Assembly (NCBI GenBank): GCA_905221605.1
Contig: CAJNDS010002422.1
Span: forward strand, 183,376 to 247,375
Reading direction: 5' to 3'
Length of the DNA stretch: 64,000 nt
Origin: Symbiodinium natans
Taxonomy: Eukaryota > Sar > Dinophyceae > Suessiales > Symbiodiniaceae
The translations under genes and the position numbers were made by a program. The notes below the pieces were generated by a model. That model was not told the DNA's origin, ran no database searches, and saw only the letters and a list, made by a program, of their open reading frames with translations. Position 1 is the first letter of the stretch. Every line of letters starts with the position of its first letter. Positions 23,001 to 31,900 of this stretch are shown piece after piece.

Positions 23001-24855
23001 TCAACCACCATTTGCTTGCATCATCCTTTTCCATGCTTTTGACTTGATTCATCGGAGGTTTCATCAAAGACCGAACTGACTTAGATGGCAACATCTGAGA
23101 TAAATCGGTAGAGATCCGATGCTCCAACTCGGCAATCCGGACTCTCGTCTCAACTTCCCATGACCAATCTATCTCATCAGTACTCCGGGGAATCCACTCT
23201 TTTCTCACTTCATCGAGCAATCCTTCCAGAGGTTGCAACACAGATTCCACTCGGGCCTCTGACTCAGGTTCATTCCATTCACCTCCAGTTAGCTGGTAGT
23301 CACTCGACTCACCCTCTTGGGAGACTTCAGCAACTGTCTTCCCCTTTCCTTTGCCTTTTCCTTTGGGCTTTCCCTTTTCGGGCTTCTTCTTGGGATCTCC
23401 TTTTGCCTTGGCTTTCGCCTTAGCATTGGGGGAATTGGGCTTCTTGCCTGAATCTCCCTCCTTATACCAGCAATCGCGGGCATAATGTCCCTTTCCACCA
23501 CACACATAGCACTCCACATCCTTCTTGTTCTGGCTTGAAGCTCGTTTGCCAGCACCTTTGCTTGATTCGCGCTTGCCTTTCTGTTCCTTTCCTTTGCCTT
23601 TTGGTTTTCCTTCGTTGCCCTTTCCCTCATTGGGATCTCGAAAAGGTTGAAGCTTCGTGCCAGGGGCTTCTGACCACACCCTTTGTTGCACCTCAAACTT
23701 CAGAGCAACTCTTTTCAGATCTTCAAACGATTCACTATCGCCATGCAACAAGCAATGGCTTCTACACCGATCTGGCAAACTGCGCAGCAAAACCATAACC
23801 GAATCCGCTTCTTGGATCTGCAAACCACCAGCATGCACATCGGGATCAAGACTATTGAGCAGCTTGGTGTACTTGTTCAACTCATGCTCAATCTTTCGAA
23901 TGATCTCCGGAATACTGGGTGCTTTCACGGTTTGATTCACCAGCTGCGACCGAAAGAACAGGCATTCAGCTCGCGACTTCAGGCAAAACTCCTTCGCCAG
24001 CAATCTCAAAGCCACAAAACCAGATTGTTGATAAGTGCTCTCACTTTCAACATATGTCTGCAAAATCAGAGAACTCTTCTCATGATTTGCAAAAGTCTGT
24101 CGCAGGATGTGCATCAGCCTCGTCGACCTCTTCTGTTGCTCCACAGTAAGTCGATCCTGTTTCAGCCGAGACTCTTCTTGAGTCTTCACCGCATGCATGA
24201 GCTCATTGGGAAACACTTCTGAACCCAAACCAACCCAACTGGTCAGCTTCTCCATCCAGGTCAAGAATCCAAGAGCTTCAGAGATGCGATCCTTCCAAGA
24301 CGAAAAGTCAATGGTCGGCAAACTGGGCAACCATTTGTCCGATCGAGCAAACACATCCCTTTCACTTTCTTGCGGGGGATTTACCTGTTGCTGTTGCTGT
24401 GGCTGCTGCTGCTGATGCTGCTGTATCATCCACTGCTGATGCTGCTGCTGTTGCTGCACCATGGACGAAGTCATCGTTTGCATAAACTGCTGTTGCTGCA
24501 CAACCAGTTGCTGCATCATGCTTTCCAATTCTCGCACTTGTCTCGTCAACCCTTGCACGTCGGGTGATGTTTGTGATGGTGTCACCACAGGTTGAGGAGG
24601 TCCAGTGGATAGTCCTGGTGGTGACGAAGGACTTCCTACCGCTTGCTGAGGCAAACCAGGGGGAAACGAAGGGCCTCCCATTGTCTGTTGGGGTGCTCCA
24701 GTAGCCACCCCATGAGGGCTTCTGGCGGGAGTTCGACCTCTGGGCACTGGGCCATACACAGGTTGGCTTCCTTGTGCCAAACATTGCACCCACAGTGGGT
24801 TGGGATTTCCCAAACCCGGAAAAGGGTCTACCCTTCGCCTTGTCTCAGCATCCAT
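17089..24855 (-). CDS. Ty1/copia gag-pol polyprotein with C-terminal extension
   Basis: One open frame of 2,588 codons from the ATG at 24855 (MDAETRRRV). Domain order by approximate residue: Pro/Gly/Gln-rich N-terminus with long Gln runs (to 160); gag core; CCHC zinc knuckle CYVCGGKGHYARDC (about 447) inside Lys/Gly-rich sequence; aspartic protease with DSGAS (about 619); integrase zinc finger (HRMRGHIPFSSECPHC) and catalytic core with QADFCF, RTDSET and GGVERAV, giving D,D(35)E; reverse transcriptase with LDVSTAFLHSPL and the YVDD active site (about 1586); RNase H with YADASW, SSCEAE, HTDSSS and HLDIA. The order integrase before RT defines Ty1/copia. About 650 residues follow RNase H: a CxxC...CxxC zinc ribbon-like motif, a region with no known family, and a Lys/Glu-rich coiled-coil tail. 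The plus copy has about 48 residues here missing from the gag region, so this copy has a 144-bp deletion (or the other an insertion). All catalytic motifs look intact. Confidence 0.95.
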   Translation of the reverse strand: MDAETRRRVDPFPGLGNPNPLWVQCLAQGSQPVYGPVPRGRTPARSPHGVATGAPQQTMGGPSFPPGLPQQAVGSPSSPPGLSTGPPQPVVTPSQTSPDVQGLTRQVRELESMMQQLVVQQQQFMQTMTSSMVQQQQQHQQWMIQQHQQQQPQQQQQVNPPQESERDVFARSDKWLPSLPTIDFSSWKDRISEALGFLTWMEKLTSWVGLGSEVFPNELMHAVKTQEESRLKQDRLTVEQQKRSTRLMHILRQTFANHEKSSLILQTYVESESTYQQSGFVALRLLAKEFCLKSRAECLFFRSQLVNQTVKAPSIPEIIRKIEHELNKYTKLLNSLDPDVHAGGLQIQEADSVMVLLRSLPDRCRSHCLLHGDSESFEDLKRVALKFEVQQRVWSEAPGTKLQPFRDPNEGKGNEGKPKGKGKEQKGKRESSKGAGKRASSQNKKDVECYVCGGKGHYARDCWYKEGDSGKKPNSPNAKAKAKAKGDPKKKPEKGKPKGKGKGKGKTVAEVSQEGESSDYQLTGGEWNEPESEARVESVLQPLEGLLDEVRKEWIPRSTDEIDWSWEVETRVRIAELEHRISTDLSQMLPSKSVRSLMKPPMNQVKSMEKDDASKWWLIDSGASVTVIAKRYLDEFQILDRKALGPNERYSAANDTPVNVFERVRIRALLPMYEGKQYLGLTSVCVTGVVADVAHNILSTEQMVNTGWEVKFTRREISLRHEKKGVMGYGVSWAGCPWIYLQGDAGKRKKVTFGRTEVRPMDVDDGQRPMEVDQMQSVQSMTKKKQEEMELHRMRGHIPFSSECPHCRMTRGTTQHRRTKDAQDRPVALQADFCFINLVTGTFAKDQPTAPNMKVLVMTEMSTRMIGCLLVGTNADNTSSWIRYWMNAFGLDIAGSAVLLRTDSETAVSALIKRANLGIRIVTQRAPPQGHEAVGGVERAVRTLKELFSTVRLDLRAQGFDLKRSPRAFEFGLIYCAAMHNHHAAAFDGKKSPQELVLQRSLHECGSSLIGATVLAELPDSMKTTALSRFVEAAYVYPEVGGLTHVVSAMVDGCPKHFRAKSIKHIVPLKIGLEHCQHLLKEHDPSDTLAPPILKEKEDGVPDRIEGEADKAFEGRVSDGPTTDMSKVGPPAAWVKEHGGTANCPACGPKRGKANHNAECRKRYDDWLKAQRQRLESKEPTEETPKMDQRSSKDAGVMESGSEPSLLKRPKITYESRPDPKLEEKQSVPTPATEVVDVDMEDFEDPSLPYQGIPDEAMEPGYFEGETPAEDEAIPMEEEKPQMDVDSVPNESSRVPRRLESLTSDVNSVPDESNRVPRLINRICLDPRLDVPQGPIKMVSSDESPKLVHVTNSILLNKNSTFPESMKVCGSQVWLARPTSVLSEIDGCPLDVDKTVEGRRTELQSMTAHKAGRVVGADEAQKFARQHGIKIIPTRWVIGPKVVNGKEAVRARCVVQDIAKGSTASSLGLSATTPSLEALRTLLAIASVDAMDVATLDVSTAFLHSPLPKGSKAIIQLPKDVSACKDYYVPVFMILDQAMNGLRVAAKAWNLKLATVVKKVGLKQCPTEPSVFEGTVRGKRFLMLCYVDDLILCGTRDAIRLVTDTLNGELKIKETGRITSTGGKITFLGREIERQGSHLRMRVPPAYLDALFETEFCKDLKVVTAPPDIVKTVEKGRASGSDPELSDTAAARYRAVLGRIAWWGQSRPDLSRWMSILSQGQSKPTACFEQALRQVIRFLKGQYHAWQYFGPDGNVPDSGPAQLEVYADASWAPQASLGRRSVSGIAIFYRGCLIKGISRVQGCVSLSSCEAELRAILTAVQESEGLATLIGQLAESDVTIRLHTDSSSARAVLLNRGLSRRVRHLDIAVCYLQERIQEAQTLKVIWCPTAGMIADVLTKCLSQVTFCQHQQAMGIYPGEDVQQVWRICGIRPRVGVQAYQCAEATGCSVEQVGSLKSVKKCGEVFENFHLRSPETLREDSSPEVQEMDLWSTRKSFGSSTTEASPSLEPVPLVKDRKMAAEDSRKGEQGAEMKSPFWCKVCKWLFRSEHAAGLSWDESGKPKCEKCKQTVTVSGTDASHAFHLREAEKERRAAGKRGDKGESRGSGQAAPKPKAMPKVIERMVDVFPELADPEPPKWFGDVSWSICRRGTPVDELELKDVIGTLSDKDMLRYQSSYEKLVKPIQEVCELQEKPTKIFGILDVRGQIGGKAIIWEMAVNEGGLYMEVPPGTCGLAMLSFVRYLKRKGIIPVLLLGEHQDLGVLRMVDLLCMLPILGAERIMEDEAESSYYPPWVLRWKRSAKEGSLVFKELVERVRVISMLSCDTLRIHEPELRERPVPKWSFVAYSHYRSVMESVAGFLEDLEKKKEEITDTQRAASWKKVVASETRSGVVWICKCKWHLPTDYVVRFNLTLPADMWQQAFGIMGENVGKLEKEEKDLKRILKAAAEQQDREFEEAERKRKRIADLSAAEEEAAKRAKLEGEAVRSPVSVVPSELDAAAIAQIAERVKASFSVADLELMLEEKKRKVGDQPTERPAETPAEPSRSSQDVVMETRTAELAEMKEAAKERRAKLMESTGAGEKKGEEDEE

Positions 24856-24863
24856 GATGGGCA

Positions 24864-24913
24864 GCTGATCCAAAACATGACAAAAACATCAATGATCAGC
24901 CACAATCTTCCAC
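24864..24913 (-). repeat. 51-bp remnant of 5' LTR
   Basis: It starts GTGGAAGATTGTGGCTGATC on the minus strand and ends GGATCAGCT, matching the first 50 or so bases of the 3' LTR (16301-16351) with one difference. It then jumps directly to the leader of gag-pol. The rest of the LTR and any primer binding site are missing. Confidence 0.75.
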
Positions 24914-25905
24914 ATGTGGTGCCTGGAGGGCAGGGACTCGCGGCAGGCTGCTGAGCTGGCTCAGACCTGCCACCTGTTTCTGGCCTGGCGCGAAGGAGCG
25001 ATCAGCCCGCAATGACCATGACGCTCGGTGAGCCGGCGCCCTGCTGTTCCTTGTGTTCGGTGGTGTAGTCATTGATGATTTTGTGGTTGGGCGAGAAGAA
25101 CTGATCGCCCACCGCGGCAAGCATTTCGACATCAAGCCAAGGCGACATTCTGGGCCACAAACATGGATGGCCAGGGCTGGGCTGATCCGTGGCTCATTGG
25201 ACAAGGCGATGCTGCATGTGATACGCACAAAACCGCCAGGCGAACGAGATCCTCCAAATCAGCCCCGAACTTCAGACTGACTGCTATGTCAGTTGTGTTG
25301 CTTCTGCACGCTGTCAATCAAATTCTCTCTTATTTCTTAGGCTGGGGTGGGTTTTTGCCGCGGCTAGCGCGATGCACCCCTCTGCGGGGATCGTGCGTGT
25401 CGGAGCGCTCCCGCTGTGACAACAGCTGCATTTCTAATGACTTTTGACTTGGCCCTGCCATGTTTGAAAGCAGTCCAGCTGGCCGACGGTCGAGATCTGC
25501 ATGGCGGCAGCTTGAAGTTGTCCCTCCAAGTGGTTCGCATCTTGGAGATCCGCAGATGACATCTACAGCTTTCTCACAGAAAGCCAATCCTGAGGAGGCG
25601 GATCCGGACTTATCAGGCTTGAAAGCAGTTGGTTTAGCGGCTGTTGAGGCACTTTGGAGCCCGGGTAAGGTGGTTTGTCTGAAACTGGATTGGTTGTAAC
25701 CGATCTTGGAGGAATACGGTGCTTGGTAGAGTAGAACTCAGGGAAGCCTGGACCATCTGGTGTTGGTGAGAGAATTTTCGCCAGAAGACGTTGTGGAGAG
25801 ACTGCAGGCTGGAGCCTGAGTTCAGGAACTATGTTGAATACATCCCACGACATACCAGTGGAGCTCATTTGAGGAGTCCAAGAGGTGGAAGCGTGGAAGC
25901 TCTGT
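24914..25905. other. Spacer between the inverted copia copies
   Basis: About 1 kb of unique sequence forming the loop between the two 9-kb arms. A plus-strand frame at 25053-25280 (starting FGGVVIDDFVVGREELIAH) looks protein-like but has no confident assignment. A 43-bp stretch at 25376-25418 with GGGGATCGTGCGTGTCGGAG matches the tandem family at 36970-37300. No further gene is supported. Confidence 0.5.
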
Positions 25906-25973
25906 GCCCATCATGGATGCTGAGACAAGGCGAAGGGTGACCCTTTTCCGGGTTTGGGAAATCCCAACCCACT

Positions 25974-28900
25974 GTGGGTGCAAGGTTTGGCACAAGGAAG
26001 CCAACCTGTGTATGGCCCAGTGCCCAGAGGTCGAACTCCCCCAGAAGCCCTCATGGGGTAGCTACTGGAGCACCCAAACAGACAATGGGAGGCCCTTCGT
26101 TTCCCCCTGGTTTGCCTCAGCAAGCGGCAGGAAGTCCTTCGTTACCAACAGGACTATCCACTGGACCTCCTCAACCTGTGGTGACACCATCACAAACATC
26201 ACCCGACGTGCAAGGGTTGACGAAACAAGTGCGAGAATTGGAAAGCATGATGCAGCAACTGGTTGTGCAGCAACAGCAGTTTATGCAAACGATGACTTCG
26301 TCCATGGTGCAGCAACAGCAGCAGCATCAGCAGTGGATGATACAGCAGCATCAGCAACAGCAGCCACAGCAACAGCAACAGGTGAATCCCCCCTTACCTC
26401 AGGATGGTGTTCCTGAGAACATGCCCAGTTCTTCTTCGGGATGTCAAGGTGCATCGCCAGTGGGTACTCCTGCGAAGGGGACCCAGCTTTTTCGGATGGC
26501 GAGCCCAAGTCCCCCACTGAGACCTCCACCTCTGGAGCAAGAAAGGGAAAGGGATGTGTTTGCTCGATCGGACAAATGGTTGCCCAGTTTGCCGACCATT
26601 GACTTTTCGTCTTGGAAGGATCGCATCTCTGAAGCTCTTGGATTCTTGACCTGGATGGAGAAGCTGACCAGTTGGGTTGGTTTGGGTTCAGAAGTGTTTC
26701 CCAATGAGCTCATGCATGCGGTGAAGACTCAAGAAGAGTCTCGGCTGAAACAGGATCGACTTACTGTGGAGCAACAGAAGAGGTCGACGAGGCTGATGCA
26801 CATCCTGCGACAGACTTTTGCAAATCATGAGAAGAGTTCTCTGATTTTGCAGACATATGTTGAAAGTGAGAGCACTTATCAACAATCTGGTTTTGTGGCT
26901 TTGAGATTGCTGGCGAAGGAGTTTTGCCTGAAGTCGCGAGCTGAATGCCTGTTCTTTCGGTCGCAGCTGGTGAATCAAACCGTGAAAGCACCCAGTATTC
27001 CGGAGATCATTCGAAAGATTGAGCATGAGTTGAACAAGTACACCAAGCTGCTCAATAGTCTTGATCCCGATGTGCATGCTGGTGGTTTGCAGATCCAAGA
27101 AGCGGATTCGGTTATGGTTTTGCTGCGCAGTTTGCCAGATCGGTGTAGAAGCCATTGCTTGTTGCATGGCGATAGTGAATCGTTTGAAGATCTGAAAAGA
27201 GTTGCTCTGAAGTTTGAGGTGCAACAAAGGGTGTGGTCAGAAGCCCCTGGCACGAAGCTTCAACCTTTTCGAGATCCCAATGAGGGAAAGGGCAACGAAG
27301 GAAAACCAAAAGGCAAAGGAAAGGAACAGAAAGGCAAGCGCGAATCAAGCAAAGGTGCTGGCAAACGAGCTTCAAGCCAGAACAAGAAGGATGTGGAGTG
27401 CTATGTGTGTGGTGGAAAGGGACATTATGCCCGCGATTGCTGGTATAAGGAGGGAGATTCAGGCAAGAAGCCCAATTCCCCCAATGCTAAGGCGAAAGCC
27501 AAGGCAAAAGGAGATCCCAAGAAGAAGCCCGAAAAGGGAAAGCCCAAAGGAAAAGGCAAAGGAAAGGGGAAGACAGTTGCTGAAGTCTCCCAAGAGGGTG
27601 AGTCGAGTGACTACCAGCTAACTGGAGGTGAATGGAATGAACCTGAGTCAGAGGCCCGAGTGGAATCTGTGTTGCAACCTCTGGAAGGATTGCTCGATGA
27701 AGTGAGAAAAGAGTGGATTCCCCGGAGTACTGATGAGATAGATTGGTCATGGGAAGTTGAGACGAGAGTCCGGATTGCCGAGTTGGAGCATCGGATCTCT
27801 ACCGATTTATCTCAGATGTTGCCATCTAAGTCAGTTCGGTCTTTGATGAAACCTCCGATGAATCAAGTCAAAAGCATGGAAAAGGATGATGCAAGCAAAT
27901 GGTGGTTGATTGACTCAGGAGCATCGGTGACTGTGATTGCGAAAAGATACTTGGATGAGTTCCAGATCTTGGATCGGAAGGCGTTGGGACCTAATGAGAG
28001 GTACTCAGCAGCCAACGATACCCCGGTGAATGTCTTCGAGCGAGTTCGCATCCGAGCCTTGCTGCCTATGTATGAAGGAAAGCAGTATCTTGGTTTGACA
28101 TCGGTGTGTGTGACTGGAGTTGTAGCAGATGTGGCTCACAACATCTTGAGCACCGAGCAGATGGTGAATACTGGTTGGGAAGTGAAGTTCACTCGAAGAG
28201 AGATTTCGCTGCGACACGAGAAGAAAGGAGTCATGGGATATGGAGTATCCTGGGCTGGATGTCCTTGGATCTACCTGCAAGGTGATGCTGGAAAGCGAAA
28301 GAAAGTAACCTTTGGAAGAACTGAGGTTCGACCCATGGATGTGGATGATGGCCAACGACCGATGGAGGTTGATCAGATGCAGTCAGTGCAGTCAATGACC
28401 AAGAAAAAGCAAGAAGAAATGGAGCTGCATCGGATGCGAGGCCACATTCCTTTTTCGTCCGAATGTCCTCATTGTCGGATGACAAGAGGAACAACCCAGC
28501 ATCGTCGGACCAAGGATGCTCAAGACCGACCCGTGGCGTTGCAAGCAGATTTCTGCTTCATCAACCTGGTAACTGGTACTTTTGCGAAAGACCAGCCGAC
28601 GGCTCCCAACATGAAAGTACTGGTCATGACTGAAATGTCAACCAGAATGATTGGATGTCTGTTGGTAGGGACCAATGCTGACAATACCTCCAGCTGGATT
28701 CGTTATTGGATGAATGCTTTCGGACTGGACATTGCAGGGTCTGCTGTACTGTTGAGGACAGACAGCGAGACAGCGGTGAGCGCCCTCATCAAGAGAGCCA
28801 ATCTGGGGATTAGGATTGTGACCCAAAGAGCACCTCCGCAGGGACATGAAGCGGTTGGTGGTGTGGAAAGGGCAGTGAGAACACTCAAGGAGTTGTTCAG

Positions 28901-31900
28901 CACGGTGAGGTTGGATCTACGAGCGCAGGGCTTTGACTTGAAAAGAAGTCCTCGAGCGTTTGAGTTTGGTCTGATTTACTGTGCTGCAATGCACAATCAC
29001 CATGCAGCTGCCTTTGATGGGAAGAAATCACCCCAGGAGTTGGTACTACAGAGATCCCTCCATGAGTGTGGATCGTCGTTGATAGGTGCTACAGTTCTGG
29101 CTGAGCTACCGGATTCGATGAAAACCACGGCGCTCTCCCGGTTTGTGGAAGCAGCCTATGTGTACCCTGAAGTTGGTGGCTTGACTCATGTTGTGAGTGC
29201 CATGGTGGATGGTTGTCCAAAACACTTTCGAGCAAAGTCCATCAAGCACATCGTTCCGTTGAAGATTGGGTTGGAGCATTGTCAACATTTGCTCAAGGAG
29301 CATGATCCATCGGATACATTGGCTCCCCCGATTCTGAAGGAGAAAGAGGATGGTGTGCCCGATCGGATTGAAGGTGAAGCGGACAAGGCCTTTGAGGGCC
29401 GAGTGTCTGAGGGACCGACCACCGACATGAGCAAAGTTGGACCTCCAGCTGCATGGGTGAAGGAACATGGTGGCACAGCGAACTGTCCTGCGTGTGGTCC
29501 AAAAAGAGGAAAAGCCAACCACAATGCTGAATGCCGAAAACGGTATGATGATTGGTTGAAAGCTCAACGACAACGGTTGGAATCGAAAGAACCAACAGAG
29601 GAAACTCCAAAAATGGACCAGAGAAGCTCAAAGGATGCGGGGGTGATGGAGTCTGGAAGTGAGCCTTCACTCCTGAAACGCCCGAAGATCACCTATGAGA
29701 GTCGACCAGATCCCAAGTTGGAGGAGAAGCAAAGCGTCCCAACACCTGCGACAGAAGTTGTGGATGTTGACATGGAGGATTTTGAGGATCCAAGTTTGCC
29801 TTACCAAGGGATTCCAGATGAGGCAATGGAACCTGGATACTTCGAAGGAGAAACTCCCGCTGAGGATGAAGCGATCCCAATGGAGGAAGAAAAACCTCAA
29901 ATGGATGTGGATTCAGTTCCAAATGAGTCCAGTCGAGTTCCCCGGCGTTTAGAGAGTTTAACTTCAGATGTGAACTCAGTTCCAGATGAGTCCAATCGAG
30001 TTCCCCGGCTGATCAATCGTATTTATTTAGACCCAAGACTCGATGTGCCTCAAGGTCCTATTAAAATGGTAAGCAGTGACGAGAGTCCGAAGTTGGTACA
30101 TGTGACCAATTCGATTCTGCTCAACAAGAATAGCACTTTCCCGGAGTCCATGAAGGTGTGTGGATCCCAAGTTTGGCTGGCAAGACCCACGAGTGTTCTG
30201 TCTGAGATAGATGGATGTCCATTAGATGTGGATAAAACAGTGGAAGGCCGGCGAACTGAGCTGCAGAGTATGACTGCTCACAAAGCAGGGAGAGTGGTTG
30301 GAGCAGACGAGGCTCAGAAGTTTGCTCGTCAGCATGGGATAAAGATCATCCCAACCCGATGGGTCATAGGCCCAAAGGTGGTGAATGGCAAGGAAGCTGT
30401 GAGAGCTCGGTGTGTGGTGCAAGACATCGCAAAGGGGAGCACAGCATCATCTTTAGGACTGAGTGCTACGACTCCTTCTTTAGAAGCGTTACGGACGCTT
30501 TTGGCCATTGCTTCGGTAGATGCTATGGATATCGCAACTTTGGATGTTAGCACTGCATTCTTGCATTCCCCCCTTCCGAAAGGATCGAAGGCGATTATCC
30601 AATTGCCCAAGGATGTTTCCGCCTGCAAGGACTATTATGTCCCGGTGTTTATGATTCTGGATCAAGCCATGAATGGTTTGAGAGTTGCCGCCAAAGCTTG
30701 GAACTTGAAGCTGGCGACAGTTGTGAAGAAAGTTGGGTTGAAGCAATGCCCAACGGAACCTTCCGTCTTCGAGGGCACTGTGAGAGGGAAAAGATTCCTC
30801 ATGTTGTGCTATGTGGACGATTTGATTCTGTGTGGCACTAGAGATGCCATTCGGTTGGTGACCGACACCCTGAACGGAGAGTTGAAGATCAAGGAAACGG
30901 GTCGAATCACTTCCACTGGTGGAAAGATCACCTTTTTGGGGCGAGAGATTGAGAGACAAGGGAGTCATCTCAGGATGCGAGTGCCCCCGGCATACTTAGA
31001 TGCCCTGTTCGAGACAGAGTTCTGTAAGGACCTGAAGGTGGTTACTGCTCCTCCGGACATCGTGAAAACGGTCGAGAAGGGCAGAGCAAGTGGTTCGGAT
31101 CCTGAGTTGAGTGACACTGCAGCTGCGAGGTACAGAGCAGTACTTGGCCGGATTGCATGGTGGGGTCAGTCGAGACCTGACCTGAGTAGGTGGATGTCCA
31201 TTCTTTCGCAAGGACAGTCCAAGCCAACAGCATGCTTTGAGCAAGCATTGCGACAAGTGATTAGGTTCCTAAAGGGACAATACCATGCATGGCAGTACTT
31301 TGGCCCTGATGGGAATGTACCGGACAGTGGGCCGGCGCAGCTGGAAGTGTATGCGGATGCCAGTTGGGCACCCCAAGCGTCGTTAGGACGAAGATCTGTG
31401 TCGGGCATAGCCATCTTTTATAGAGGATGCCTGATCAAGGGAATCTCTCGAGTTCAAGGGTGTGTATCGCTGAGTTCTTGTGAAGCCGAGTTGAGAGCCA
31501 TCTTGACTGCGGTACAGGAGAGTGAGGGACTTGCGACTTTGATCGGTCAGTTGGCCGAGTCAGATGTCACGATCCGATTGCACACTGACAGTTCCTCAGC
31601 GAGAGCGGTTTTGCTAAACCGTGGGTTGAGTAGGCGAGTTCGCCACTTAGACATCGCTGTCTGCTATCTTCAGGAGCGGATACAGGAAGCTCAGACCTTG
31701 AAGGTCATTTGGTGCCCGACAGCGGGAATGATCGCTGACGTTCTTACAAAGTGCTTGAGTCAAGTGACATTCTGTCAGCACCAGCAAGCTATGGGTATAT
31801 ACCCTGGTGAAGATGTGCAGCAGGTGTGGAGGATCTGTGGAATCCGACCAAGGGTTGGAGTTCAGGCATGCCAGTGTGCCGAGGCAACTGGATGCAGTGT

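Larger units (their letters stand above)
15979..24913 (-). mobile_element. Ty1/copia-type LTR retrotransposon, minus copy
   Basis: On the minus strand it runs from a 51-bp piece of 5' LTR (24864-24913), through one long gag-pol frame and a 3' untranslated region of about 740 bp with a G6 tract, to a 3' LTR of 372 bp (15979-16350). Homology with the plus-strand copy (25906-34949) ends within 2 bp of the CA at the outer LTR end, which shows the shared unit is the element itself and not a larger segmental duplication. Protein identity between the copies is above 99 percent by eye. The 5' LTR is incomplete, so this copy may not be able to transcribe or transpose by itself. No target-site duplication is evident. 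Confidence 0.9.

Noticed and set aside
24362-24793. Minus-strand frame with Ala-rich product in the copia gag region
   Set aside because: It is an alternative frame of the CAG-rich Gln tract of gag.
25053-25280. FGGVVIDDFVVGREE-like frame as a reverse transcriptase fragment
   Set aside because: The IDDF string resembles RT palms only superficially; no neighbouring RT motifs are seen.
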